From positions 248,001-312,000 of the forward strand of contig JAWKLQ010000001.1 of assembly GCA_041392665.1 (NCBI GenBank): 64,000 nt of DNA, written 5' to 3'. Positions within the stretch are counted from its first letter, which is position 1. The number at the start of each line of letters is the position of its first letter. A program made the position numbers and the translations under genes. This document shows, piece by piece, positions 24,825 through 34,487 of this stretch. The DNA is from Flavilitoribacter sp020436695 (GTDB taxonomy: Bacteria > Bacteroidota > Bacteroidia > Chitinophagales > Saprospiraceae). Under the pieces are notes generated by a model. That model searched no databases, was not told the origin of the DNA, and saw only the letters and a list, made by a program, of their open reading frames with translations.

Positions 24825-27647
24825 ATGCCTAAAGATTCTTCAATCCGTTCTGTTCTCATCATTGGTAGCGGTCCTATTATCATCGGTCAAGCCTGTGAAT
24901 TCGATTACTCAGGCAGCCAGGCTTCCCGTTCACTGCGGGAAGAGGGCATCGAGGTAACACTGATCAATTCCAATCCGGCCACGATCATGACCGACCCGGT
25001 CACTGCCGACAATGTTTATTTGCTGCCACTCACCGTGGAAAGCATTGAACAAATACTCATCGAGCAGCCACAGATAGATGCCGTATTACCAACCATGGGT
25101 GGCCAGACCGCTCTCAATCTGGCCATCGAGGCTGGCAAACGAGGCATCTGGGAAAAATACAATACCCGGTTGATCGGCGTGGATTTGGATGCCATCGAGC
25201 TTACCGAAAACCGGGAAGCCTTCCGCCAGCATATGATCAATATCGGACTGAGCGTAGCGCCTTCCTATATTGCCAATTCTTTCCTTGAAGGCAAGGAAGC
25301 GGCCCAGAAGATCGGATATCCACTGGTGATCCGCCCGTCTTATACCCTGGGAGGTACCGGTGGCGGCTTTGTGCACGATCCCGAGGAATTTGATGCGGCG
25401 CTGCGCCGGGGCCTGAACCTTTCTCCTACCCATGAGGTACTGGTAGAAAGGGCCGTTCTGGGCTGGAAAGAATTTGAGTTGGAATTGCTGCGGGACGCCA
25501 CCGACAATGTCGTCATCATCTGTACGGTAGAAAACCTCGACCCAATGGGTATCCATACCGGAGACAGTATCACTGTTGCTCCGGCCATGACCCTCTCCGA
25601 TACGGCTTATCAGCAAATGCGCGATGAAGCCATCCAGGCCATGCGCTCGCTGGGTAACTTTGCCGGAGGGTGTAACATCCAGTTTGCCCAGGACCCGGAA
25701 ACGGAAAAACTGATCGTGATCGAGATCAACCCACGAGTTTCCCGTTCCTCCGCCCTGGCCAGTAAAGCCACCGGATATCCCATTGCCAAGATTGCCGCCA
25801 AACTGGCGATCGGCTATTCCCTGGATGAACTGAAAAACCAGATCACCAAAACGACTTCCGCCTATTTTGAGCCGACACTTGATTACGTGATCGTCAAAAT
25901 GCCGCGATGGAATTTCGATAAATTCGTCGGTGCTGACCACCGTCTGGGCCTGCAGATGAAGGCCGTAGGTGAGGTCATGGCCATCGGTCGCAACTTCCTG
26001 GAAGCCCTGCAAAAGGCCTGTCAGTCGCTGGAAGTAGGCCGCATGGGACTGGGAGCTGATAAGAAAGAATGGATCCGAACTCAGGATGTGCTCGAACGAC
26101 TGGAAGCAGCCAGCGACGACCGTATTTTCCGGCTGAAAGATGCCCTGCGTCTCGGTGTACCGGAAAAAACAGTGCAAAAACTTACCCGCATCGATCCCTG
26201 GTTCATCAAGCAGATCAAGGTACTGGTCAAGATGGAACAGCAACTGCTGCGCTACAATGTAGCTGAGGACATTCCGGAAGACTTTTTCCGCGAGTTGAAA
26301 GAACTGGGTTATTCCGATGCCCAGATCGCCTGGCTGCTGCGTATTGAAGAAGAGGAAGTGACCCGCCAGCGGAAAAAACTGGGCATTCGTCGTACTTACA
26401 AAATGGTAGATACCTGCGCCGCAGAGTTTGAGGCCCAGACCCCCTACTTCTACTCCACTTTTGATAAAGAGAACGAGAGCATACCTTCTACCGATAAGAA
26501 AAAAGTGATCGTACTCGGCTCCGGCCCTAACCGTATCGGTCAGGGTATAGAGTTTGACTACTGCTGTGTGCACGGTCTGATGGCCATCAAAGAGGCCGGT
26601 TATGAATCCATCATGATCAACTGTAACCCCGAAACCGTTTCCACGGATTTCGATGTGGCCGATAAGCTCTACTTCGAACCGGTTTTCTGGGAGCATGTGG
26701 AAGAGATCATTGAACTCGAACAACCGGAGGGTGTGATCGTGCAGTTAGGCGGCCAAACGGCATTGAAGATGGCCGAGACCTTCCATAAAAAAGGCATTAA
26801 GATCATAGGTACCTCTTTCCCGGATATGGACCTGGCCGAAGACCGTGGCGCGTTCTCCGATCTATTGAAAGAACTTGGAATCCCCTACCCAAGATACGGG
26901 GTGGCGGATGATGCGGACGAAGCCCTGAAAATTGCCAATCAGGTAACCTACCCGGTGCTGGTGCGGCCTTCTTACGTACTGGGTGGACAAAACATGCGGA
27001 TCGTGATCAACGACCAGGAACTGGAGCGGCACGTACTCACCATTTTCAAGCACATGCCGGAAAACAAGGTACTGATCGACCAATTTCTCGACCGGGCCAA
27101 AGAAGCAGAGATCGACGCCATTTATGACGGCGAACAACTGCACATCATGGGAATCATGGAACACATTGAGCCGGCAGGTATTCACTCTGGCGATAGTTCA
27201 GCAGTGTTGCCCACCTACAGTCTTTCTGTGCAGGCGGTTAATACTATGGTGGAATACACCGAGAAACTGGCCGAAGCGCTCAACATCCGCGGCCTGATCA
27301 ACATACAGTTTGCCATCAAGGATGATAAGGTTTATGTGATCGAGGCCAACCCCCGGGCCAGCCGGACCACACCTTTCATCGCCAAGGCCTACAAGGTGCC
27401 TTATCTGAAATACGCGACCCTGGTCATGCTGGGTACACACAAGCTGAGTGATTTCGACATTAAGCCACAACCCAGCGGATATGCCATCAAGGTTCCGGTA
27501 TTCAGTTTTGATAAATTCCCAAATGTGGATAAGAACCTGGGGCCGGAAATGAAATCTACCGGTGAAGCTATTCAGTTCATCCGGGATCTTTCCGATCCGT
27601 TCTTCCGTGAGCTCGATTCACAACGGTATATGTATCTGACCAGGTAG
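24825..27647 (+). CDS. carB: Carbamoyl-phosphate synthase large subunit CarB, lacking the C-terminal MGS domain
   Basis: Makes carbamoyl phosphate from ammonia, bicarbonate and two ATP for pyrimidine and arginine synthesis. The two halves are evident: IIGSGPIIIGQACEFDYSGSQA at the N-terminus, and VIVLGSGPNRIGQGIEFDYCCVH at the start of the second ATP-grasp synthetase unit, with PSYTLGGTGGGF and PSYVLGGQNMRIV loops. From the ATG at 24825 it has 940 residues, against about 1070 in E. coli. It ends at FFRELDSQRYMYLTR, just after the second ATP-grasp unit, so the methylglyoxal-synthase-like allosteric domain is absent. The same short form occurs in some Flavobacteriia. No carA is adjacent. Confidence 0.95.
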   Translation: MPKDSSIRSVLIIGSGPIIIGQACEFDYSGSQASRSLREEGIEVTLINSNPATIMTDPVTADNVYLLPLTVESIEQILIEQPQIDAVLPTMGGQTALNLAIEAGKRGIWEKYNTRLIGVDLDAIELTENREAFRQHMINIGLSVAPSYIANSFLEGKEAAQKIGYPLVIRPSYTLGGTGGGFVHDPEEFDAALRRGLNLSPTHEVLVERAVLGWKEFELELLRDATDNVVIICTVENLDPMGIHTGDSITVAPAMTLSDTAYQQMRDEAIQAMRSLGNFAGGCNIQFAQDPETEKLIVIEINPRVSRSSALASKATGYPIAKIAAKLAIGYSLDELKNQITKTTSAYFEPTLDYVIVKMPRWNFDKFVGADHRLGLQMKAVGEVMAIGRNFLEALQKACQSLEVGRMGLGADKKEWIRTQDVLERLEAASDDRIFRLKDALRLGVPEKTVQKLTRIDPWFIKQIKVLVKMEQQLLRYNVAEDIPEDFFRELKELGYSDAQIAWLLRIEEEEVTRQRKKLGIRRTYKMVDTCAAEFEAQTPYFYSTFDKENESIPSTDKKKVIVLGSGPNRIGQGIEFDYCCVHGLMAIKEAGYESIMINCNPETVSTDFDVADKLYFEPVFWEHVEEIIELEQPEGVIVQLGGQTALKMAETFHKKGIKIIGTSFPDMDLAEDRGAFSDLLKELGIPYPRYGVADDADEALKIANQVTYPVLVRPSYVLGGQNMRIVINDQELERHVLTIFKHMPENKVLIDQFLDRAKEAEIDAIYDGEQLHIMGIMEHIEPAGIHSGDSSAVLPTYSLSVQAVNTMVEYTEKLAEALNIRGLINIQFAIKDDKVYVIEANPRASRTTPFIAKAYKVPYLKYATLVMLGTHKLSDFDIKPQPSGYAIKVPVFSFDKFPNVDKNLGPEMKSTGEAIQFIRDLSDPFFRELDSQRYMYLTR

Positions 27648-27659
27648 AAAAAGTCGGCA

Positions 27660-27722
27660 GTCGATAGTCAATAGTCGACAGTCTTTTTTACTAAATTTGA
27701 CCGACAACTATTGACTATCGAC
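27660..27722. terminator. Inverted repeat after carB, possible bidirectional terminator
   Basis: A 16-bp perfect inverted repeat (GTCGATAGTCAATAGT at 27660-27675 and its complement at 27707-27722) encloses TTTTTTACTAAATTTG. It lies 13 nt past the carB stop and belongs to the family of repeated-word hairpins seen in other spacers of this window. Confidence 0.5.
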
Positions 27723-27831
27723 CCATTTTTGCCCGTAACAAATCTTATCCTGATAAGGCTTAGTCAGCAGTATTCCCTTTCCATTTATCTGACTACCGAC
27801 TGTCAACATTTGACAAACGACTCTTTTACCT

Positions 27832-28764
27832 ATGAAGCTCCCTACTCCCATACCCGTCAGCCAGTTGGCCGAGATAATAGGCGCTACCCTCGTTGGCAAC
27901 CGCGATCTCTTGGCTACCGGCATCAATGAGATCCACCAGGTAGAAGCCGGCGATATATCTTTCGTAGATGTAGAAAAATACTACAAGAAAGCGCTGCATT
28001 CTGCCGCAGATATTATCCTGATCGATAAAGAGGTTATATGTCCGGATGGTAAGGCACTACTGGTCTGCGCCGAGCCCTTCAAGGCATATAATGATCTGGT
28101 GCTGAGCTACCGGCCGATCATTCCCCAAACCAAGGAGATCAGTGATACAGCCATTATTCATTCCAGCGCTATCATCGAACCCAATGTCAAGATCGGGCCA
28201 TACGTAGAGATCGGCCCCGACTGCCACATCCAGGCCAACGTCACCATTGGAGAATATACGGTAATTGGTAAAGAGGTATTGATCCAGTCCGGTTCCCACA
28301 TCGGCGCAGATGCTTTTTATTTTAAAAAGACTGCAGAGGGTTACCGCAAATGGAGATCCTGCGGACGGGTAGTGATCGAGGATCAGGTAGATATTGGCGT
28401 AGGTAATACCGTCTGCCGGGGTGTTTCGGCGGATACCGTTATCGGCACCGGCTCCAAGCTCGATGCGCAGGTACACATCGGGCATGACGTCCGAATCGGC
28501 AAGCACTGCCTGATCGCAGCCCAGGTGGGCATAGCCGGCAATACAAGTCTTGGAGACCGGGTCATATTATACGGTCAGGTGGGCATAGCCCAAAATCTGC
28601 ATATTGGCGATGACGCCATCATACTGGCAAAATCAGGTGTCTCCAAAGACCTGGAAGGAGGAAAGACTTATTTTGGAGCTCCAGCCGGCGAGGTACGCAG
28701 CATGTATCGGGAATTGGCAGCATTGCGCCATCTTCCCGAATTTTTGGCTAACTACTACCGCTAG
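27832..28764 (+). CDS. LpxD-like UDP-3-O-acylglucosamine N-acyltransferase
   Basis: A 310-residue left-handed beta-helix acyltransferase. The N-terminal 95 residues form the uridine-binding LpxD-type domain (VSQLAEIIGATLVGNRDLLATGINEIHQVEAGDISFV). The remainder is hexapeptide repeats, with the catalytic His in DAQVHIGHDVRIGKHCLIAAQVGIAG. LpxD adds a hydroxyacyl chain to UDP-3-O-acylglucosamine in lipid A synthesis. At 310 residues it is shorter than the canonical form of about 340, and many Bacteroidota carry both a canonical LpxD and a shorter paralogue of this kind, so I leave the gene symbol blank. It follows carB on the same strand after the hairpin region. Confidence 0.85.
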   Translation: MKLPTPIPVSQLAEIIGATLVGNRDLLATGINEIHQVEAGDISFVDVEKYYKKALHSAADIILIDKEVICPDGKALLVCAEPFKAYNDLVLSYRPIIPQTKEISDTAIIHSSAIIEPNVKIGPYVEIGPDCHIQANVTIGEYTVIGKEVLIQSGSHIGADAFYFKKTAEGYRKWRSCGRVVIEDQVDIGVGNTVCRGVSADTVIGTGSKLDAQVHIGHDVRIGKHCLIAAQVGIAGNTSLGDRVILYGQVGIAQNLHIGDDAIILAKSGVSKDLEGGKTYFGAPAGEVRSMYRELAALRHLPEFLANYYR

Positions 28765-28878
28765 CCAGGGCTCCCAAGATAATACATGCTCTTTTACATT
28801 ACCTCTCGTACAGTAACTGACGTTAGGCTATTTCTCGGTCCTGACTGATATTGAGGCCCCCAAGATCAAGTCGGCAGA

Positions 28879-29346
28879 TTATTCAGATATTTTATAATCT
28901 TCCAGCCGGATAGGTTCATTTGCCAGAGCGATCACAATATCCAGGGGTGTCAGTATCCCCACCAGTTCTTCATTATCCACTACAGGCAGTGCGTGGAAAC
29001 GGTTGATCTTAAACACTTCCAGTGCGGTTCGAATAGCATCAGTGCTTTCCACTTTCGCCAGCTTGGTGCTCATGATATCTTCTGCTTCCCAGGTTTTCAG
29101 ACGGTTATTCGTCAGTGAATCCGTCATTTCATTATTAGTATATCCCCAGAGAAAGTAGGAAAAATCACTTTTGCTAATGATACCCACAATTTTTTTAAAG
29201 CGCACCACCGGAATGTGATGAATGTTGTGCTCATCGAAGATCTCCTTCACCCGCGTCAGGGGGTCGGAGGGAGTCACAGTGACCAGGTTTTTGGTCATAA
29301 TGGTTGAAATAGGAGATAACAGGTTCATAACAGCTAATTTGATCAT
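28879..29346 (-). CDS. Tandem CBS-domain protein
   Basis: A 155-residue protein with two CBS motifs, the first beginning IMTKNLVTVTPSDPLTRVKEIF with HHIPVV and GIISKSDF, the second IMSTKLAKVESTDAIRTALEVF with HALPVV and GILTPLDIVIAL. CBS pairs bind adenine nucleotides and report energy state; standalone pairs have regulatory roles that are seldom known. No effector domain is attached. The likely start is either 29346 or the Met at 29328 (MNLLSPISTIMT). It is convergent with lpxD. Confidence 0.85.
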   Translation of the reverse strand: MIKLAVMNLLSPISTIMTKNLVTVTPSDPLTRVKEIFDEHNIHHIPVVRFKKIVGIISKSDFSYFLWGYTNNEMTDSLTNNRLKTWEAEDIMSTKLAKVESTDAIRTALEVFKINRFHALPVVDNEELVGILTPLDIVIALANEPIRLEDYKISE

Positions 29347-29549
29347 TAATTGAAACTAAAATTAGGGTGATCAGGAGCCACAACTTATGATGATCATCAT
29401 CGTTTCCAGTAAACTTGATCATTGAGACAATAAGTCTGTAAAGAATAATATACCATTAATACTCCGGATCATATATATATAGTTTACATTATCCAGCCAG
29501 GGCTTATTTAATTTTGCACATCCTGTAAACAGCCAAATCACGCATTAAA

Positions 29550-29591
29550 CCAGATCGGGCCGTAGAAACGCATTCCTACGGCCCGATCTGG
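29550..29591 (-). terminator. Strong hairpin after the minimal T9SS gene
   Basis: Perfect 16-bp inverted repeat CCAGATCGGGCCGTAG / CTACGGCCCGATCTGG with a 10-nt loop, 29 nt below the stop of the gene at 29620. A good U-tract is lacking, so it may act as a 3' stabiliser or bidirectional terminator. Confidence 0.55.
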
Positions 29592-29619
29592 CAAAATAAC
29601 TAAAATATATCATCTGGCG

Positions 29620-29952
29620 TTAGCGTTTGCTGATGCGCCGGGTAGTTAAAACATTTTTCTCCTTATCGATGAATTGCACCAAATAGATGCCCTTGGGCAG
29701 ATCGCCCAGGAAATAGCGTTCATCATCGCTGTATACGAAGCGTTTCAACTCTTTTCCAACCAGATTGAAAATGACTATATCTCGAACCTGGGTATTATTG
29801 TTAATGCTGAAATGAGTCTGTACAGGATTGGGAAACACCTGGATCTCTACCTTATTGGCATAGGAAGGTTGGGAAGCGCTTTGCTTACTTTGAGCAAATA
29901 CAACAGCAGACAGACAAATGGTACAAAAGATAAGAAGTAAAGCTCTTTTCAT
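29620..29952 (-). CDS. Minimal T9SS type A sorting-domain protein
   Basis: Only 110 residues: a signal peptide (MKRALLLIFCTICLSAVVFAQ, residues 1-21), a short linker, and then almost the entire remainder is a T9SS type A C-terminal domain, with VEIQVFPNPVQTHFSINNN, FNLVGKELKRF and LPKGIYLVQFIDKEKNVLTTRRISKR. There is no cargo domain between the export signal and the sorting signal. It may be a free-standing surface or secretion-associated peptide, or the relic of a larger cargo protein. A perfect hairpin follows the gene. Upstream sequence 29953-30120 shows no missing N-terminal domain in any frame. Confidence 0.75.
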   Translation of the reverse strand: MKRALLLIFCTICLSAVVFAQSKQSASQPSYANKVEIQVFPNPVQTHFSINNNTQVRDIVIFNLVGKELKRFVYSDDERYFLGDLPKGIYLVQFIDKEKNVLTTRRISKR

Positions 29953-30136
29953 AAATCGGTGTTTGAACCTGTTTTCGGCCAGGACATCAATTACTTTTCA
30001 GGCACCTGATGAAAACCGGGCCAGGGATGACATAAGTGAACGCATGCAAAATAAATTAATATTCTTACAAATCAATACTCTTATGCCGGAATTATGTAAA
30101 TTTTAACACAAATTAGGCAAAAAACTTATATGTATT

Positions 30137-30170
30137 GTCAGATATAAAGCGTTGCCGCTTTATATCTGAC
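30137..30170 (-). terminator. thrS terminator hairpin
   Basis: Perfect 15-bp stem GTCAGATATAAAGCG / CGCTTTATATCTGAC with a 4-nt loop, 30 nt below the thrS stop. On the minus strand a T-rich stretch (AAGTTTTTTG) follows after about ten bases. Confidence 0.6.
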
Positions 30171-30200
30171 ACTGAAAACTATCTAAAGGCTTCGATCCGC

Positions 30201-32120
30201 TTATAACAGCCCCTCAAAATAGGTCACAAATTCATCGATGGACATTGTTCCCACATCACCTTCTCCCTGAAGACGCACCGATACGGTACCGTCTTCTTCC
30301 TCTTTTTCTCCGACAATCAACATCAGCGGGATCTTATTCAATTCCGTATCCCGAATCTTACGTCCGATCTTTTCACTCCGGTCATCAACATAACCGCGAA
30401 TATCCTTCAAAGCCAACTTGCGCTTGATCTCCGCCGCGTAATCATTGAACCGATCACTAATGGGCAGTATGGCAAACTGGTCAGGCGTGATCCAAAGTGG
30501 GAATTTACCTCCGGTATGCTCGATCAGGATACTGATAAAGCGTTCCATACTTCCGAAAGGCGCCCGGTGGATCATGACCGGCCGATGCGGTTGATTGTCC
30601 GGCCCAATATATTCCAAACCGAACCTTTCCGGTAGGTTGTAATCTACCTGAATGGTGCCCAACTGCCAGGAACGTCCCAATGCATCCTTGATCATAAAAT
30701 CGAGCTTGGGGCCATAGAAAGCCGCTTCACCAAGTACGGTAACGGTCTCCAGATCCACTTCCGCAGTAGCCTCGATGATGGCATGTTCGGCACTTTCCCA
30801 ATTGGCATCCGAACCGATATACTTATCGGGATTTGACGGATCACGCAACGATATCTGCGCGGTAAATTTCTCAAAACCCACCTTGGCCAGTACCGCCGTG
30901 GTCAGATCTAAAACGTTCAGGAATTCATCCTTCACCTGATCGGGTGTGCAAAAGATATGGGCATCATCCTGCGTAAAGCCGCGTACTCTTGATAAACCGT
31001 GTAATTCACCGCTTTGCTCGTAACGGTATACTGTTCCGAATTCGGCCAGTCGCAGGGGCAACTCTTTGTAAGAACGCGGCCGGTTTCCGTAGATCTCGCA
31101 ATGGTGCGGACAGTTCATCGGTTTAAGCAGAAATTCCTCTCCTTCCTTCGGCGTTTTGATGGGCCGAAAACTGTCTTCTCCGTATTTATCCCAGTGACCG
31201 GAAGTAACGTAGAGATGCTTGTGCCCGATGTGCGGGGTCATGACCATTTCGTAGCCGCGCTTTTCCTGTTCAGCTTTGAGGTAGTTCTGCAACCGGTCCC
31301 GGAGTTGTGCTCCTTTGGGCAACCACATCGGCAAACCCTGCCCTACTTTTTCGGAAAACATGAACAGTTCCAGTTCAGCACCCAGCTTACGATGGTCACG
31401 CTTTTTGGCTTCTTCCAGCAGGTGTAGATATTCTGTGAGTTCTTTCTGTTTGGGGAAAGTAATGCCATAGAGGCGGGTCAGTTGCTTCCTGCTTTCATCT
31501 CCCCGCCAATAAGCGCCGCCCACTTTCATCAGCTTGACGGCCTTGATCTTGTCTGTGCTGGGAATGTGCGGTCCACGGCATAGATCTACGAAATCGCCCT
31601 GCTGGTAGAAGGTGATCTCACCGTCGTTGAGGTCCTTTAGCAATTCCAGTTTATACTCATCGCCTTTCTCCTCAAAATACGCGATGGCATCCGCCTTTGG
31701 TACCTCGGTGCGGATATAGTCATTTTTCTCCCGGGCCAGTTCCAACATTTTGTCCTCGATCTTCTTGAAATCGTCGGAAGAGATCACCCGGTCACCGGGA
31801 TCAACATCGTAGTAGAAACCGCCTTCTACGGGAGGGCCGATGCCAAATTTAATGCCCGGATACAATGCTTCCAGCGCCTCCGCCATCAGATGCGCGGAAG
31901 AATGCCAGAAAGTGGATTTACCGTCATCATCATTCCAGGTCATCAATTGTACGGTCGCATCATGGGTAATAGGACGGTTGGCATCCCATACCTGTCCGTT
32001 AACTTTGGCTGCCAGTACATTTCTGGCCAGCCCTTCACTAATCGATTGAGCGATCTCCATGGAGGAAACGCCGCTTTCATACTCCTGTACCCGACCGTCG
32101 GGAAAGCTGATCTTGATCAT
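30201..32120 (-). CDS. thrS: Threonine-tRNA ligase
   Basis: Charges tRNA-Thr. At 639 residues it is full length. Order of domains: TGS (MIKISFPDGRVQEYESGVSS), the editing domain with the HSSAHLMAEAL zinc/HxxxH-type motif near residues 73-83, the class II catalytic core with GPPVEGGFYYDV, MVMTPHIGHKHLYVTSGHWDKY, MNCPHHCEIY (zinc ligand Cys), RLAEFGTVYRYEQSGELHGLSRVRGFTQDDAHIFC, and the anticodon-binding domain at the C-terminus (DQFAILPISDRFNDYAAEI). The start MIKISFPDG is the normal TGS opening. No T-box or leader peptide was recognised upstream. Confidence 0.97.
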   Translation of the reverse strand: MIKISFPDGRVQEYESGVSSMEIAQSISEGLARNVLAAKVNGQVWDANRPITHDATVQLMTWNDDDGKSTFWHSSAHLMAEALEALYPGIKFGIGPPVEGGFYYDVDPGDRVISSDDFKKIEDKMLELAREKNDYIRTEVPKADAIAYFEEKGDEYKLELLKDLNDGEITFYQQGDFVDLCRGPHIPSTDKIKAVKLMKVGGAYWRGDESRKQLTRLYGITFPKQKELTEYLHLLEEAKKRDHRKLGAELELFMFSEKVGQGLPMWLPKGAQLRDRLQNYLKAEQEKRGYEMVMTPHIGHKHLYVTSGHWDKYGEDSFRPIKTPKEGEEFLLKPMNCPHHCEIYGNRPRSYKELPLRLAEFGTVYRYEQSGELHGLSRVRGFTQDDAHIFCTPDQVKDEFLNVLDLTTAVLAKVGFEKFTAQISLRDPSNPDKYIGSDANWESAEHAIIEATAEVDLETVTVLGEAAFYGPKLDFMIKDALGRSWQLGTIQVDYNLPERFGLEYIGPDNQPHRPVMIHRAPFGSMERFISILIEHTGGKFPLWITPDQFAILPISDRFNDYAAEIKRKLALKDIRGYVDDRSEKIGRKIRDTELNKIPLMLIVGEKEEEDGTVSVRLQGEGDVGTMSIDEFVTYFEGLL

Positions 32121-32754
32121 GGCTATTAGTTGATTACTATGTCTTACCTACAGTATTAGATGGTATATGGTTCCTGTCAAGAGCCATATTTAAAAACGGG
32201 CGCTAAATTAGGACTTTTATCTTTGAATTGATAATTATTTGGGAGTGAGATATATGGCCTGATTGCTACCGATACATTACCGGTAGATGGGGTGGAGGAA
32301 ATGCTAACGGTGGTCGATAACGGATACCAGATTTATTTATTAAAGAAAAAAATGTACTTATTATTTCAAATAACCCTAAAATGTTTTAAATTACAATCAT
32401 CGAAGTGAATCACCGCACCAATTCAGTGCCATCTTATTTAACTTGCTGTATTTTCAGCACCAGTCGAAGGTCAACTCCATAAAATGATACATAGCCGATT
32501 GTTTATCTCGGGTCAGGATCCGACTCCGATAGCAGTTGGATAGCAATAGTTTGCGGCCAGCGCAGGTTGACAGAGGAGGGCTCTCTATGTCCGGGGGCAT
32601 TCCTGAAAACAGTCGATGGCCGGCGGAGGCGGTTGGGTGGGAACCCTCCCTCAATCCCCAAACCACATCTGCTCATCAACAATGCTCTCCATTGCATCAT
32701 TCCTTAATCCGCTGCACTGCATTCAATACCTCATCCACTAAAGGATGCAAATCA
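32121..32754. other. 634-nt spacer between nadE and thrS
   Basis: The first 300 nt above thrS are AT-rich promoter-type sequence; a TATCTTTG at 32218-32225 faces the plus strand, away from thrS. From about 32500 to 32690 the sequence becomes G+C-rich and stays open on both strands without matching any family I know, so it looks like an inserted noncoding element or remnant and not a gene. Confidence 0.4.
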
Positions 32755-34392
32755 TCAGGCCAGATACTTGCCTACGATCGGCATCCGTCGTCCCATACCA
32801 AAAGCTTTACTGGATACACGCAGTACCGGGGCCGTCTGGTGCCGTTTGAACTCGTTGATGTTCACCAGACGCAGTACCCGCCGTACCAGTAAACTGTCGT
32901 AGCCCATTTCCACGATATCCTCAGGGCTTTTCCGCTGTTCAATGTACTGGTAAAGAATTGGATCGAGTTCATCATATTCGGGAAGGCTGTCGGTATCCTT
33001 CTGATCCGGACGCAGTTCCGCACTCGGTGGTTTGGTAATGATATTTTCCGGAATGAGCTCACCGTCTTTGTTCATGTAGCGGGCCAGTTCAAAGACCTCC
33101 GTTTTATACACATCGCCGATCACAGAAAGCCCGCCGCACATATCGCCGTAGAGTGTACCGTAACCAACGGCCAATTCGCTTTTATTCGAGGTATTCAGCA
33201 CAATGTGGCCGAATTTATTGGAAAAAGCCATCAGCAGCATACCCCGGATGCGGGCCTGGATGTTCTCCTCGGCAATATTGAAGGGCCGGGCCCAGAAATG
33301 AGGTTCCAGTACTTTTTCGTATGATTCGTATACGCTCTGGATAGGGATGATATCGAATTGCACGCCAAGATTTTCGGCCAATTGCCGGGCATCATTGACG
33401 GAATGGTCACTGGAGAATTGGGAAGGCATTAGTATCACCCGTACATTATCTTTCCCAAGAGCACGAGCCGCCAGCACAGCAACTATTGCCGAATCAATAC
33501 CGCCGGAAAGTCCAAGAATAGCTTTTTTAAAACCCAGTTTGCCAAAGTAATTCCGCAGTCCCATCACGAGTGCATCGTGCATCAGCGGCATCTTTTCCTT
33601 CGGCTGTAAAACTTCCGTTCCGCCGGCCATAACAGCATCCAAATCATAGGTCTTTATCACTTCTTCAAAGTAGGGCAGTTCTTCCAGGATCTCTCCTTTG
33701 GGTGAAAGCACCAATGATCCGCCGTCGAAGATCACTTCTGTCTGGGCACCAACCTGATTGATGTAAAAAAGCGGAAGATGATAGCGTGCCACATTGGTCC
33801 GCATCACGTGCAGACGCTCATCGGCATGATCATAGGCAAAGGGTGAGGCCGAAATATTGATCATCAGATCCGGCTGTTGAGCCATCATTTCATCCATGGG
33901 GCAGATCTTATAGAGCGGATTCTCATTCCCTACATTCCAAAGGTCTTCACAAATGGTCAATGCAATGCGTTTGCCCTTATATTCGAATACGTTCCATTCG
34001 TGCGCAGGTTCGAAATAGCGGTATTCATCAAAGATATCGTAAGTAGGGAGCAGAGTTTTGTGCTGAATAAACTGCACTTTGCCTTCTGCCAGAAAATAGG
34101 CCGAATTGTAGAGGTCCTTACCTTCGATCATCGGATTACGGGACGGGCTGCCGACGATCACAGCAACGCCATTCGTGGCAGCCGCCAGTTTTTCCACCGT
34201 CTCTTCAGCGAGGCGAATGAAGTCGTCGAATTCCAGAAAGTCACGAGGTGGATATCCGACTATGGATAATTCCGGAAAACAAACAATATCGGCCCCCTGA
34301 CCTTTGGCGGTCTCCACGGCAGCCAGCATCCGCTGGAGGTTTCCTTCAAAATTGCCGACATGACTGTTCACCTGAGCAATGGCTATTTTCAT
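32755..34392 (-). CDS. nadE: Glutamine-dependent NAD+ synthetase
   Basis: Converts nicotinic acid adenine dinucleotide to NAD with glutamine and ATP. The N-terminal nitrilase-fold amidase has the triad E41 (FPELS), K112 (HKTLLP) and C148 (LTICEDLW). The C-terminal synthetase has the PP-loop LGLSGGIDSAIVAVLAARALG, TSNKSELAVGYGTLYGDMCGGLSVIGDVYKT and PPSAELRPDQKDTDSLP. The 545-residue two-domain layout is the glutamine-using type. The next gene upstream on the same strand, 95 nt away, is an ADP-ribosylglycohydrolase, another enzyme of NAD-derived metabolites. Confidence 0.96.
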   Translation of the reverse strand: MKIAIAQVNSHVGNFEGNLQRMLAAVETAKGQGADIVCFPELSIVGYPPRDFLEFDDFIRLAEETVEKLAAATNGVAVIVGSPSRNPMIEGKDLYNSAYFLAEGKVQFIQHKTLLPTYDIFDEYRYFEPAHEWNVFEYKGKRIALTICEDLWNVGNENPLYKICPMDEMMAQQPDLMINISASPFAYDHADERLHVMRTNVARYHLPLFYINQVGAQTEVIFDGGSLVLSPKGEILEELPYFEEVIKTYDLDAVMAGGTEVLQPKEKMPLMHDALVMGLRNYFGKLGFKKAILGLSGGIDSAIVAVLAARALGKDNVRVILMPSQFSSDHSVNDARQLAENLGVQFDIIPIQSVYESYEKVLEPHFWARPFNIAEENIQARIRGMLLMAFSNKFGHIVLNTSNKSELAVGYGTLYGDMCGGLSVIGDVYKTEVFELARYMNKDGELIPENIITKPPSAELRPDQKDTDSLPEYDELDPILYQYIEQRKSPEDIVEMGYDSLLVRRVLRLVNINEFKRHQTAPVLRVSSKAFGMGRRMPIVGKYLA

Positions 34393-34487
34393 ACAGGGAT
34401 ATTTTTAGAAGTCCGTTCTTTTTTCAGACTTGTTGATTTCAAAATGTAGATGTAATGATTGGTGCTCCTGGTATCCGGTTGTCGATA

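Noticed and set aside
25086..26723. Long open frame of 545 codons on the minus strand inside carB
   Set aside because: It lies entirely antisense to well-conserved carB codons and its product has no recognisable motif; high third-position G+C of carB explains the openness.
32121..32400. T-box or tRNA-like leader for thrS
   Set aside because: No T-box sequence or specifier-type hairpin could be found; T-boxes are rare in Bacteroidota.
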